Source: Filosporella fistucella
Taxonomy: Eukaryota > Ascomycota > Leotiomycetes > Helotiales
Assembly: GCA_030077755.1 (NCBI GenBank)
Contig: JAQJZZ010000011.1
Location: 496,001-560,000, forward strand
DNA: 64,000 nt
Direction of reading: 5' to 3'
Positions 39,030-50,744 of the stretch are shown in pieces. The position numbers were made by a program, and so were the translations under genes. The notes beneath the pieces were generated by a model. That model saw only the letters and a program-made list of their open reading frames with translations, was not told the origin of the DNA and ran no database searches. How positions within the stretch are numbered: position 1 is the first letter of the stretch; the number at the start of each line of letters is the position of its first letter.

Positions 39030-39440
39030 CCGAAGATGTGCCAATAAAGAGGAAGGACCGATGAGACGGGGGCAGATTCATTAATATAGCAGGGGGAACG
39101 ACGAAGGCGAGAATGAAGACGAACTGTTAAATAAGATCGATGGCAGGGCGGCAGATTCACTGACACAGGAGGGGCAACGCCGAGGATAAAAATGAAGATG
39201 AATCGATGAATAGGATCGATGAAAAGGGGTCAGATCCATTAATATAGTAGGGGGAGCGACGAAGATGAGAATAAAGACCAATCGCTAAATAAGATCGATG
39301 AAAGCGGGCAGATTACATAGGAGGGGAAACGACGAAGATGAGGTTGAATGCGAACCGTTGAATAGGACCAATGGCAATAGAGCAGATGCACTGGATTAAG
39401 AGGGGCAATGACGAGGATGAGAGAGATTGAAGATGGATCG
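39030..39440. repeat. Degenerate minisatellite, unit 74-79 bp
   Basis: Units begin at a GCAGAT-like anchor (the C at 39073, 39152, 39231, 39309 and 39383), giving spacings of 79, 79, 78 and 74 bp. Each has GGGG(A/C)(A/G)ACGACGA(A/G), then AAATAAGATCGATGAAA-like sequence. A partial unit precedes them. The copies differ by many substitutions and small indels. Confidence 0.8.
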
Positions 39441-39847
39441 TGAAATATGGAGAATTTTCTGACACTTGTGATTGGAACTTGATAAATCATTAAAGTTACG
39501 CTCCGGGGTTCAAGTCGAGAGATGAACGTAAGCACAAAGAATGAAATGCCGGATGAGGATACTCACTTGAACATTATTCGGGCCTAACTTGTATATGATA
39601 AATATTCAACATTGCAGAATATCAGCAGGTGGAAGTAAGCTGAATATACACACACAATTCATTTAGCTATCTAATATGCTAAAGAGTACCCAACTCCTAG
39701 TAGCATCCCAAAATACAACCCAAACTCCATGCTTATGCAAGGTACTCCATCTAATCCACATCCCATATTTCGTCCAACATTATACACATAATCCAATCCT
39801 ATTCTATACAAGTCATGTCCCTTTCCCATGCGTACCATGCCCATTAA

Positions 39848-41964
39848 TCAGTAATACTCCGGTAACCCATCAAATGTTGGATTTGTAACTGAACAATTAT
39901 ACTTCGGCGCATACGCCTTTTCAGGCAGGATTCCAGCGGCGAGACCTGACTTGTAACTCCACTGCGTCGCATCCTCAGTTATCCAAGTCCAATAAAACCA
40001 TCCCCAACCCTGCTCAAAGCTCTTCATCTGAGCCTCAGCAAACATCTGTAGAAATTGCTTGTAAGCTGCGCTATAAGTGCCTGCTGCGGAATTTGCTTGT
40101 GCGCACGAGCATTGAGAATTCTTGGTAGGACAGCGAGGAGTAAGAACCTGAGATGAAGCGTCCCCAAAATTGTAGGTACCTGACCAGCGGTTGCCGATGC
40201 CAACGTTATTGAGATTTGGAGCACAATCTGTATCTGCTTGGGACCATTCGGCAAAGATCGTCGGACCAAAACCGGTTGCAACGTTCATACTTTGCTGGGT
40301 CTGAGTCGTCCAGTCGTTGCAGGCATAATTGATTTTCTTTGTATGATTGAAGTCGATTTGGTTGACATTGAAAATCACATACTGATGGACATCAAGGACA
40401 AGTCCATCATAACTAGTAAGCTTGCCTTGCCAATTGCCGAGACCCATAAAACCATCACCAAAGACGACATAGGCGTTGACTCCATTCTTGCGTACGAGAG
40501 TGTATGCTTCCGCTGTCCAGGAAATAACGTCTTCTGCTTTTAGAGCAGTCATTTTCGGCTCATTTGCCAAGCCGTAGAACGAAATGATGTTCTTGTAGCG
40601 ATCTTGGGCAAAGAATTTAGACAGTCGATCATGCACATCCAGCGATCTCTGTCTGTTCAACGTCCCATCTGTTCCATTCAACCATCCAATTGCTCCTTGA
40701 CGACCACTGTGATTCCACCCATTTTGACTCCCTGGTATTCCGTGCAGGTCTAGATTGATACGGAGACCATGCTTCCGAGCCCATTCAATTCCTCTCAGAA
40801 GATATCTCCAAGAAACCCGAAACACATATGGATCGGTATCGTATGTCTGAACTGCCCAGTATGAGAAAGGTATCCTAACATGATCTAATCCAGCAGCAGC
40901 TATATCTTTGAATGTTTGCTCGCTGACAAACGTAGCGTAGTGCTTTTCCAGAGTAGACTTTGCACCGGCGACTCCCAGATAAGAGGTCAGAGTGTATTCA
41001 TCGATGATGCCCTGACTCGAAGGGTAGTTGAATAGTGACGGGGTGATGAAAGGTTCCAAAGACAACCAGCCACCAATATTCACCCCCCTCGCTGGCCTAT
41101 CGGCATATGATCCCCAGTCTTTATTGATTGCAGGAGTGTTTGATGATGCAGCTTTCGAGTCATCCCAAGAGTCGTACAATCCCATAATCGGTAAGTCACC
41201 AACTGTCTCATTCGTATATGTGACATTGAAATCTGTGGTGTCGTACCATGAAAATGGATCCAGATATGTCCCCTTCGCAGCTGCTGGAATACTCGATCCT
41301 GATATGCCATCGAGGTTCGAATTCGAAGGTGTTCCATTCCCACTGGTCGAGGACGATGACCCTGAACTAGAACCCTTATTTTTACTTACTGTTACTGCAA
41401 CAGCAATGATTATGATCAGAAGAACGATGGCAATTCCAATCCCAATAACTTGTAGATGTCAGCGCTAATTTGCTTTCTTCAGCAGAGAGACTTACGTATT
41501 TTCTTCTTCTTTGTACTTGTTCCACTGTCGTAAGATTCTTCCTTTTCGTATGCATCATATCGGGCTCCACCTCGGATTCCGCGCAGTCTCTCGCCATCTC
41601 CTTCTTCTAGTAACACTCCACTGACTTCCCTCCTCCGCTTATGTTTATGTTCCCTTCTACTCCTATCTACCGTGGCTTTCTCTTCAACAATCTCTCTGCG
41701 CGGTCTCCTCCTTGTCTTTTCAACCACTACTTCCTCTTCTACGACCTCTCTATGCCGTTTCCGCCGTGGTTTCTTTGGTGTAACCTCCGCAGATCTTGCT
41801 TCATGCCGATTCAGCTGCTCCAATTTGGCTAATGCATCTGCCGATAGTAGTTGAGATCCAGATTGAGAAGATGAGGTTTCGTATCTCGTTTTTCGCGCTC
41901 TTCGTCTCTTGTCGTGGTGGTTACTTCTCTCCCGATTTCGAGGTCTTTCTGACTCCCGAGCCAT
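39848..41964 (-). CDS. Membrane-anchored glucan 1,3-beta-glucosidase (GH5, exgD type)
   Basis: A type II membrane exo-beta-1,3-glucanase that acts on cell-wall glucan. The spliced product is 689 aa with one 47-nt intron at 41449-41495. The first 160 residues are cytosolic and extremely basic (runs of Lys/Arg). One membrane segment follows (LIGIGIAIVLLIIIIAVAVT, partly created across the intron), then a Ser/Gly linker. The GH5 domain has RGVNIGGWLSLEPFITPSLF, HVRIPFSYWAVQ, NLDLHGIPGSQNGWNHSG, ISFYGLANEPKM (acid/base Glu), GDGFMGLGNW, DVHQYVIF and GPTIFAEWSQAD (nucleophile Glu). Four clustered cysteines are at TPRCPTKNSQCSCAQ. The ATG at 41964 is first in frame. Confidence 0.95.
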
Positions 41965-42512
41965 GTCACCAGTGATTTTCTCAGATCTTGTCGGATTTCG
42001 GAAAGATTACGACTGCAAAGGCTTTTAACAGATGATATGACCGTCACTAGGAAACGAATATGTACAATTTAACTATGGGCCTGCCTTGCGCGTTCATGAT
42101 CTTTCAATCTCTCGTTTCTTGTTTTCCTGTCTTGACGCTGGCATGGCAACGGTGACCAAGACACCCAGAGCTTGGAAAACACGTCGTTTGCATTGGCATC
42201 AAAAGCAATAATAGGCAACACGAATTAATTTTATGTACAGCAATATAGGATTAAGTGACCTCAGTGGCATAGACTTCAACGTAATCGAGGAAAATGGGAA
42301 CCTTTCACGACTTGTTGATATTTACATGTAGAGAGATGGGAATTGAGAAACGCCTCGGCTCTGACGCAAAGCCTTATCACCACGTGCTGGTAAGATAAGC
42401 CCATCAGATCCGGGGTAAGCGGTTAGCAGCGGCCCTCCGCACTCTCTTGGAACTCCTACATCTTGACAATGAATCTGCTCTTCTCCTCTTGTTCTACGGT
42501 ATCTCCTTCAAT
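41965..42512. other. Divergent promoter between exgD-type gene and E1-beta gene
   Basis: About 0.55 kb. It includes a GATA/E-box/GATA arrangement at 42373-42399. No gene was recognised. Confidence 0.45.
42373..42399. promoter_or_regulatory. GATA-CACGTG-GATA composite site (candidate)
   Basis: CTTATC at 42373-42378, CACGTG at 42381-42386 and GATAAG at 42394-42399. The outer sites form an inverted pair of GATA-factor sites around an E-box, about 115 bp upstream of the E1-beta start. Factors suggested by the family knowledge are AreA-type GATA regulators and bHLH proteins. Confidence 0.35.
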
Positions 42513-43813
42513 ATGAAAGTAATGCCACGCATTCCCATAAGAGGATTGCCTTCAATACCTCGAAGAGTAGTCTTGAACCCTCCAATTACTCCAAGACACA
42601 GTCCATATTCAACACATCCGCCAGCAGCCCGTTTGAATATCCCCACCGACTTCTCCACCACCCCACTGCTAGCCCATAGTACTCAAACTGCTCTTCAAAA
42701 CACTGAACTTCCCACAGAAGTACGCAATGGAACAACGAAGCGTATGAACCTTTTTCAATCAATCAATGATGCACTCTCCCTTGCTCTAGCGGCGGACGAC
42801 TCGGTGATACTTTTCGGCGAGGATGTTGCATTTGGAGGAGTATTTAGGTGCAGTATGGGCTTAGCAGAGAACTATGGGTCAGAGAGAGTTTTCAATACCC
42901 CGTTGAGCGAGCAGGGAATTATAGGATTTGGAATTGGAGCCGCTGCCGAAGGAATGAAAGCTGTGGCTGAGATTCAATTTGCGGATTATGTCTATCCTGC
43001 TTTTGATCAATTGGTCAATGAAGCAGCCAAATTCCGGTACAGAGATGGCACCGAGGGTAGACACGTTGGAGGTTTGACTGTGAGAATGCCCTGTGGTGGA
43101 GTTGGACATGGAGCATTGTAAGTGATATGTCCGCAGATAGTAATAGAGATTAACAATGTTTAGATACCACTCCCAATCACCAGAGAGTTTGTTCACCCAT
43201 ATTCCTGGATTACGAGTTATCATGCCTCGCTCTCCTATTCAAGCAAAGGGATTACTCCTCTCAGCAATAGCCAGTAATGACCCATGTGTTTTCATGGAAC
43301 CAAAAGCCTTGTACCGAGCCGCTGTCGAGCAGGTCCCAACAGCATCTTATATGATACCTCTTTCTAAGGCTGAGATACTGAAGAAAGGTTCAGACTTGAC
43401 TATCGTTTCATATGGACATCCTTTATATACATGTCATTCTGCAATTGAGAAAGCAGAGAAAGACCTGGGCATCAGTATAGAGTTGATCGACTTGAGAACA
43501 GTGTATCCTTGGGATAAAGAATGTGTTTTCAAGAGCGTCAGGAAAACCGGAAGATGCATGGTTGTGCATGAAAGTATGGTCAATGCTGGCATTGGGGCGG
43601 AAGTTGCTGCAAGTATTCAAGAAGATAAGGAAACATTTTTGAGACTTGAAGCACCAGTCATGAGAGTTGCAGGATGGAGCACACATATGGGATTGATGTT
43701 CGAGAGATTCAACATTCCGGACGTTGCGAGTAAGTAGTCCAACGAGATAAAATAGTAGAGGCTAACATAAGACAGGAGTGTATGATAACATCAAGAAGGC
43801 CATAGAGTATTAG
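42513..43813 (+). CDS. 2-oxoisovalerate dehydrogenase E1 subunit beta (branched-chain keto acid dehydrogenase)
   Basis: The mitochondrial E1-beta partner of the thiamine-dependent branched-chain keto acid dehydrogenase, acting in valine, leucine and isoleucine breakdown. The spliced product is 402 aa with 46-nt introns at 43118-43163 and 43730-43775. The N-terminus is Arg/Pro/Ser-rich with no acids for about 45 residues, a mitochondrial presequence. Core signatures are [108 protein letters not shown] and [11 protein letters not shown]. The ATG at 42513 is the first in frame; 42522 is also possible. Confidence 0.95.
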
Positions 43814-44225
43814 AGGGTGGTTCAAGAAAAAAAGTAAACAGATTTAGAAATGGTTCTCGCGAGCCACGGCTTTTGACAAGCTAAAGAGTCGTGATGCATG
43901 GAATACCAATACAAATACATATTAAAAAGCTCCTCCGCAGGCTCTTAGTGCCCATTTCTCGTATGAGTCCCATAGATATTCAAATTAGAGCTTTATGAAA
44001 ATTGCAATTGAAGACGTAAGTCTATCAGCCTTGCAGTTCAGCCTTGTAAGACCCCCTAAGCGAAAATGAGGGGCTCGTCAACGCGTACCTTTCTTGCCTT
44101 ATGTTCGTACTTGCTACAAATAAAAAAGTATCTCACCTCAGTTAACTTTTTCAAAGCTTGCCCATAGCTGCGATACACATCTACTATCCCCAATCTATTC
44201 TACACATCTCATAAAAACCGTCAAG
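43814..44225. other. Intergenic, RING gene 5' flank
   Basis: About 0.4 kb between two plus-strand genes. Nothing recognised. Confidence 0.4.
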
Positions 44226-44864
44226 ATGGCGAATCCATACGAAGGTAAGCTCTAATCCCCAAGTCTTCATAGCTCTCTAACATAACCAGTTGAGCACAAC
44301 ATCAAAACTGCACCAAAGGGTCGCACTCGACGCCCCTCAATGTCTTCATTCTTCAACCAACTCTCCCAAATTGAGACCAATCCGACCTCAACCTGGTCTC
44401 ACAACAACCCACACTCAACCCCCACCCCCGTCGACGTCGCAGCTGCCGAACGACTGCTGCAAGACCAATTCCGCTTCTTTCTCCAAAACTCCACTATCGA
44501 AGGTCACCGCAACTTCCTCGAAGACTCTATCTCCTATATAGAGAGCCAGATCGCTGAGCCGCCTACAAAAGTAGAAGGTGTACCACAATCATATCTGGAT
44601 AGCTTGGAGAGAGTACCTAAAAAGGAATTGAAGAAAACAGATACATGCCCTATTTGCGCAGAGAAGTTTTTGGACGATGAGTTCCCGCTTGTGGTTGAAT
44701 TGCCTTGTCATAAGACGCATCGTTTTGATTTGGAGTGTGTGGGGCCTTGGTTGAGGTTGCAGGGGACCTGCCCACTGGATAGGAAGGACTTGTTGAAGAA
44801 GAAAGAGGTTCCTAAGGTTGAAAAGGAGGAGGAAGAAGAGGATTATGATGAAATGTATGCATGA
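44226..44864 (+). CDS. RING finger protein, likely ubiquitin E3 ligase
   Basis: A 197-aa protein after one 45-nt intron at 44245-44289; the first exon encodes only six residues plus one base. The N-terminal half is helical and polar (AAAERLLQDQFRFFLQ, FLEDSISYIESQI). The RING near residues 130-175 reads TCPICAEKFLDDEF, then VVELPCHKTHRFDLECVGPW and GTCPLDRKDLL. The last ligand position is Asp (CPLD) instead of Cys, a recurring variant in fungal RING proteins. The C-terminus is highly charged (KEEEEEDYDEMYA). The partner E2 and substrate are not evident. Confidence 0.82.
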
Positions 44865-45396
44865 GGAAGTATGCAAGTCGCGTGTGGGTTTTGAGCATCA
44901 GCATGGCGTTTGGGTTGTATGGACTGTTGTTAGGAAGTCGTGGCAAGCTAGTTAAATGGTAATATCGGCCTATAGGGGAGCTTGGATATCGAACAAGATC
45001 TCCTGGAATCAGGTACAAGAGCCCACAGATTTTCAAGACGCAAGGAGATATCTTTATAGCGCGGCAATGTGAGCGATGCTATATCACAAGACATCGGATT
45101 GATATTCCAACACAGAATCATATCGTTGTCTCATCAGACATTGAAGCTTGATCCATAACCTTCATTAAAATTCCAAGAATCTTAGCTTTCTAGAGAGCTC
45201 TTCTAAACAGCCTCTTACCATAAGAATCATGAAAGACAAGCTTATGAATAACGCCCCTGAGACAATCCACCTAAAGGAACAGTCGCATGTTCAAAGAAGT
45301 GTCTATTAGACCGTATGATGAGAAAATGCAGCAAATGTGCCCCTATCCTTCTACTACCGTCCCTCATTCGTAGCACCAAGCTGTCGTCTCATCCCT
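44865..45396. other. Convergent 3' intergenic region
   Basis: Between the stops of the RING gene and cytochrome b5. AT-rich, no gene recognised. Confidence 0.4.
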
Positions 45397-46125
45397 TTAT
45401 GCCTTACCCTCCTGGCTTTGCAAGTACTTGTACGCTCCAAATGCAGCAGCTCCACCAAGAAGAATAATAGCATAAAGTCCAACGCCCATTCCGGTATTAC
45501 CGCCAGATGTTGAGGTTGCTGTGGAAGTTTGGGAGATCTTTGGTTGAGGGTCTCCGGGCTGGAAAAGTGGTATGTTAGCTTTTGTTCCAGGAAGAACACA
45601 TGAAGACTTACTGCACGCTTCAAAGTGCCAACAAGGAGCCCCTCGAGAATCTCTCTAGCCTCGTCACTGTGTCCAACGTCCTCGAATGCCTCAGTGGCAT
45701 CTTGTCCTCCAACATCTAACAGAACCTCCTCTCCACCTCTGCAGATAGGTTAGCAACTTGTCCTTCTGAAAACCAATAGCCATCAAATCGTTGAGAAACA
45801 TGGACAAAAGTGGGGCTATAATTCGCAAAGCTTCTGCGAAAGGGGCATTCTTCAATCCACTGTTGAGAAAGACCGCAAAGTCTGCAGCTCCCTCAAAAGC
45901 GAATGCGAAATGTGGGACATGTACCAGAAGCTTCGAAAAGCATTTTCCCCAAGGTGGCCTAGAAACTCCTCCCCGATAGACAGAAATGATTGTTGAGGAG
46001 CAGCAAACTTACGGATGCTCATCAACGAAGCTTGTGGAATCATAAACCTTGTCGTGGATAACCAAGAACAAGTCCTTCTTTCCAGCATGCGACTGGACGT
46101 CGGCATATGTGTATTCTTTTGACAT
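45397..46125 (-). CDS. Cytochrome b5, tail-anchored
   Basis: An ER haemoprotein that passes electrons to desaturases, P450s and sterol enzymes. The ATG at 46125 gives [20 protein letters not shown]. The haem fold is split by a long intron at 45739-46012 (274 nt, larger than its neighbours), joining VDEHP to [18 protein letters not shown]. The first haem His is in DEHPGG, and the second is in [10 protein letters not shown]. The C-terminus carries a single membrane anchor ([20 protein letters not shown]) followed by a short polar tail. A Ser/Thr/Gly-rich hinge precedes it after a second short intron near 45557-45615. Confidence 0.93.
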
Positions 46126-46929
46126 TTTATCAGTCTGTTGATATTGACTTTGGAGATTGTTGCTGAGGTTGCCGTGCGCGCAGTTGGTTTCGCAAACTTG
46201 TGTGTCGGAGATCAATCAGAGGGCACCTGATAGAGAGAAGGTGTTGTAGTTGAAGATTTTATTTGGGGAGAAGTTGCACAATGAAAGTTTTGAATTGTCC
46301 CCTTTGATAACTGCGAGCCGACTTTCTTTCCGGCCGGTCAGAAAGGCATGATACGGAGCAAAATCCCGCTAAGCTTATTTGGGCATCATGATCCCGGCTC
46401 CGAGGGGGTAAGCAATAGAGGTTCACTTGTGATTGGGAGACTCAGCACATCCACTTCAAGATGGGCACATGCGAACATTGGGAGCGAGGTCTTCTGGTCT
46501 GATGTCCTGAGTGTAAAATCCCCATTAGGCATCCTCGGTACCATTTCTGATTAATCCACTTCAAGATAACATTTGATCAGAATTGATGTCGAAGCCCTTT
46601 TTGGAGGAAATCATTCTTTCGCAGAATCCCAACTGATCCCGAGTTCTCTCCGTGAATATCCTATTTCTGCCCCGCCATTTGGGGAGGGGAGTCGGGAAGA
46701 ACAGTACTTAGTGCGCTACTTTGGAAAGGCAATTGGCGACGGGATACTTGACTCTCCAAGAACGGAAACAATTCCATTTGCAAATGGCGTGACATTGGCT
46801 CACCTTGAATCGTTCCTTAAACTTACCTGTAGCGGAACTATTGCGACATCCGAAAATCCGGGGGACTTGCAAGGCAATATTGACCTTGCTCAACTATGTA
46901 TTGTTGTCAGGCTAATACCTGTCATAAGG
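46126..46929. other. Intergenic, cytochrome b5 5' flank
   Basis: About 0.8 kb. A plus-strand frame at 46573-46971 is open for 132 codons but starts with TTG and matches no family I know. No other gene recognised. Confidence 0.4.
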
Positions 46930-48061
46930 CTATCTCTTGTTACTGCTTCCTCCACCTATGTCTTGACCTAAACGATATCCCGCAATCTTATCCCACTCTA
47001 TCTTCTGTCTCGTGATGGGTAATTGTCTTCTCAGTCCCTTGAATGCACCTTCACTCAAATTGTTAAACCCCTTGTTAAGCTCTTCTTGATATTTCTTTTC
47101 TGCAACAGTAATTTCTCTCAGGATGGTACTGGCAGAAGATGATGAAATGGACGATGAGATGGGCTTTGTAGTCAGAAGGCGGACATTTCCATCTTCATAA
47201 TAGTGCACATCGACCTTGATGGAACCTGTTAAAGAGGAATCCGATGGAGAGAAGATATAAAGAGATCGCCAACGACCATTCCTACATCTATTAGCCAAAA
47301 AAAGATCAACTTCTTGATATACACGTACCAGAAATTGTTCGGGCTGTATTTATTGGCGACGATGAGTATCGCTATTTTGGAATCCCGTTCAATAGGGAAG
47401 ACACCGTATGAGGCATTGGGGAAGTGCTCTTTGACATGCGAGCCAAGGCTCTTTAGGAGCGACTTGCTGTATTACAACCTTAGCATTGATGACACTCACG
47501 GAAACTGGGGGTTCTTACACCAAATCAAGTTTACTGCTTTCCAAAACATGACTTTGTACAGCACTCGCTTTCTGGAAAACGTCAGACGAACTCCATTCGC
47601 ATGCCATATGCGCGTACCTGTGTGCTGTGGTCAAAGTTGAAACTGGATGAACTTTCCACGTCATAGTATCTTCCATCACCAAGAGAATTGTGCGAGCTGA
47701 CTATGACCTTAACTCATATCAGTACCTCCCACATGTTTTTATCTGTAATTCGGACTGACATATTGACTGCTACCAGGCAGCTTGACTGTTGCGAATTGTT
47801 CCTCGTTGTATTTTTCAAATGCGGGCCCAAGTTTTGATATCAAGTTAGGAGATTCGATCGTGAGGGCTTTAATGTCTATCGCAGATAATTAGAATCTTAT
47901 GCGCCTCTTTTCGGAGTGCTTTCCTACCAGCTATGACATCCGCAAGCTTCAAAGCCGTTAGTTGTAGGTTCAAATTGTAGGACGGCGGAATGGAATCTAC
48001 TTACCTCTCCAGGAGGGGCACCTTCCACGAAGGATGAGACCGTGGCTAATTGAGAAGTCAT
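46930..48061 (-). CDS. F-actin-capping protein subunit alpha (CAP1)
   Basis: With the beta subunit it caps actin barbed ends and limits filament growth. The ATG at 48061 gives MTSQLATVSSFVEGAPPGE, the usual start of fungal CapZ-alpha, followed by an intron. Later exons give AFEKYNEEQFATVKLPGSSQ, VKEHFPNASYGVFPIERDSK, IAILIVANKYSPNNFWNGRW, RSLYIFSPSDSSLTGSIKVD, VHYYEDGNVRLLTTKP and LRRQLPITRQKIEWDKIAGY near the C-terminus, all in family order. Four or more introns are present, with some exons very short. It ends in GGGSSNKR. Confidence 0.93.
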
Positions 48062-48436
48062 CGTAGATTTATCTCGAGGATGGAGAATACTTCAAAGTGC
48101 TCCAATATCTCCAAGGCTATTCCGAGCTGCGTCAATAGCAGGACTGAGACAACACACTGAACGGCAAGTCTTGGCGTTTGACCCCGCCATGAAGCGACGG
48201 AAAGGAGTGAGCTGCACGTGATTGTCCCTTTTCTGGGTACGAGGGAAACAAACCCTGAACCTTCGAAAAGAAAGTACAGGGATTTTCAAAACATAGTACT
48301 ATTGTTTTCTTTTGGGCCTCAAATGATTCTGATATTGTCACATTGTGTCAAAAGCTGCTGATCAGAGTCTATCGAACAATTGTATGGGGTTTTAATATCG
48401 ACTATTCGAAAGATTGTCAAGCTATCTAGGTATTCT
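48062..48436. other. Intergenic, capping-protein 5' flank
   Basis: About 375 bp between two minus-strand genes. Nothing recognised. Confidence 0.4.
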
Positions 48437-49628
48437 TCACTCACTTAAATCCTCCGTCTCCGAAATCCTATACACCAACTTTTTTCCTCTAGTATTGCCA
48501 TTTTTCAATTCCCGCAAGCCATTCCCAACGCCACGGAGTCCTCCAGGAATGACACTGTACGGGTGACCCTCGAACTTTCCCTCGGAGAGCATTTTGGATA
48601 AGTATCTATAAAAAACATATGCAAAATCAAGGGCACTTTTCACCGACTCTTTGTCCTCAGGCTGCTTTGGCATCGTCGCTATGTAAGAACCCGAGTGTAC
48701 AATGCCGACAAAGGTATATTTGATAGTGACACTTGGCGGAATCTCGTCATCATTATACATATTTGCACCAGACACAACAGACACTTGACCACCAGGTGCA
48801 AGCAGTTGACTCATTGGTATCCAAGTCCCGTTCGAGCTGATGGCATCCAAAGCATTTTTGGCTTCGAGGCCTCCTAGGGCTTCTTGAACCGCGGCTTTCA
48901 TCGACTCAATACCCTCCCTGTAGTCAACAATTTTGTCTCCTTGTGCAGGATCCAGAATCTTCTTCAGATAGTCTCGACTACCACCAGCTATTGCGATAAT
49001 TGGGTGAATGTTGGACAATTTAGCGAGCTTTATAGCAAAGCTACCTAGAGCTGAGGATGCCCCATAGATGATCAGAGGGATTTGAGGGGAGGATATCGTA
49101 CGAGGAAACCAGGGAGTAGGGAGTCGTTGAAGTTGATACAGAGACACAGCTGCTGTCATCGCAACCAAGGGAATTGTTGCTGCCTCTGAACCTCGTCATT
49201 TGAGCTCGTGGACCTGGTCAGGGTGATTCTTACCTTCGTAGCTAGTGTTATAAGGAATCTTGAATACCGTGTGTTGAGGTGCAACAGCATATTCTGCATA
49301 CGCTCCGCCAGGACTCAACATTGGATGAAAGGCAGCGACTCGGTCTCCGAAATGAAATTCTCCAGAGGCTTTGACATTGTTTCCACAGGCAAAGACCGTC
49401 CCCGCTACATCGTCCCCGCTGTTTACTGACAGTTTCCTCGCGGTGATGTGGAGCCAATCTAAATCCAATGTCAACGATTTTCATCCCACAAACTTCCGAC
49501 ATACCTTTAACATTACTTCCAGCAACTGCAACTTTGATCACAACTTCATCAGAACCAGGAGTGGGAATTTCAACTTGATGGACTGTCGTAGTAATCTCGG
49601 GTAAGGGATGAACAATAACCTCCAGCAT
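48437..49628 (-). CDS. Zinc-type alcohol dehydrogenase / enoyl reductase-like oxidoreductase (MDR family)
   Basis: A medium-chain dehydrogenase/reductase related to fungal TOXD-like trans-enoyl reductases and quinone reductases. The ATG at 49628 gives MLEVIVHPLPEITTTVHQVE. A 46-nt intron at 49459-49504 joins AGSNVK to DWLHI. The GroES-like part has DDVAGTVFACGNNV and FGDRVAAFHPM. The Rossmann part has IIYGASSALGSFAIKLAKLS with the cofactor loop GASSALG, then GDKIVDYREG. There are no clustered structural-zinc cysteines, as in enoyl reductases of this group. It ends near 48437. It is divergent from an MFS exporter; a common role in handling a small molecule is plausible but not shown. Confidence 0.85.
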
Positions 49629-50744
49629 TTTTACATAGACTCTCCCGGCCAGGAGAGGACTTACAGAAGATGGAAACAGTAAGAATATATTTTGTAGTTG
49701 ATTCTTGGTCTTGCAACATCATCTATAATGTGATTAATAATCTGGGAAGCAGAAAACGCAAACATTAAAAGTCGAATGCTTAACAATCAGCTCAACTGTC
49801 AGATGGCTGAATTTCACCCTGTCTGCGTGAATGGCCGTAGGTGACCTGGTCATAATCTTCCTGCCAATCGCCTTGCTTCCCGGTGATCACATTGCATCGA
49901 AGAGAAGCCCAATAGCTCCATACTTCAAGCAGATGCTGCCAGAGGAGTTGTGGACGAGATGCTCCGGTAATGATAAGCATAATCTACAAAGTTGGGTGAG
50001 AAGTTCATATAGTCTTTTGGGATTATAAGCAACAACATAATACAAGAATGAGGAGAAACATGTGAGTGATACAAGATAGGGGTTTTGAAAGCCAAACTCT
50101 TGGATTCCTCTTTTGAGAGAGAGACAGGGGCATAGTCGATTGGGTGGTTTGGCGAGCCGCTCAACTCAACTCTTCTCATTTCGAAGATTCTTGTCCGCAT
50201 TCAACATTTTCAACAAGCACCCGCCATCTCCAAATGAGGGGATTCAGCCAAACCATTTCGTTGTTCTTTAAGGCGGTGGACATAATGGATGGCTACATCC
50301 GCACTTTAATCGCCGCCCCGAAGCGTTGACAACCGGCGGTGGCAGAAGTGGACCCTAGAATCACGGCTCTCCGACAGACAGCAACGGCAATGCCGCATTT
50401 CGGCGTATGAGCGCGGCGGAAGTGCGATTAAGACTATCTATTTCTGCACTCAACAAGCTCTTTAGCGCAGTCTGTGCCGAGAACAGGAGGCCAAAAGCTT
50501 TTTCCTCCGATGGGAAAGGTTCAAATCTGGGTTGCAGCGCTGTCAAGATGCTAGTGATCTACAATCAGCGGATGGATCCGATCTAACCGTCCTGCTCCCT
50601 GTCTCCTACGTACTCTTTTTTTCTCGGGCTTTTCGATTTATCATTATTATGTTCCTCTGCCATGACTTCAGAAATTTTTGATACCAATCATATCCTAAAA
50701 TCCAAGGGATTGCTATATATATTTACTTGGGCAATGAAAACAGC
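49629..50744. other. Divergent promoter between oxidoreductase and MFS exporter
   Basis: About 1.1 kb. The stretch 50311-50420 is much richer in CGG/CCG triplets than its surroundings, for example ACCGGCGG and TGCCGCATTTCGGCG. Such triplets are the half-sites of Zn2Cys6 regulators. No gene recognised. Confidence 0.4.

Larger units (their letters stand above)
36365..39847. other. Gene-poor 3.5-kb AT-rich region
   Basis: No conserved protein was recognised. It contains a small GTGAAA repeat near 36900-36918, scattered ACGACA motifs (37318-38816) with a hairpin at 37338-37358, and a degenerate minisatellite at about 39030-39440. Confidence 0.55.

Noticed and set aside
39081..39535. Overlapping minus-strand frames with repeated CHRSY-like segments
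   Set aside because: The apparent protein repeat is a by-product of the 74-79 bp DNA minisatellite.
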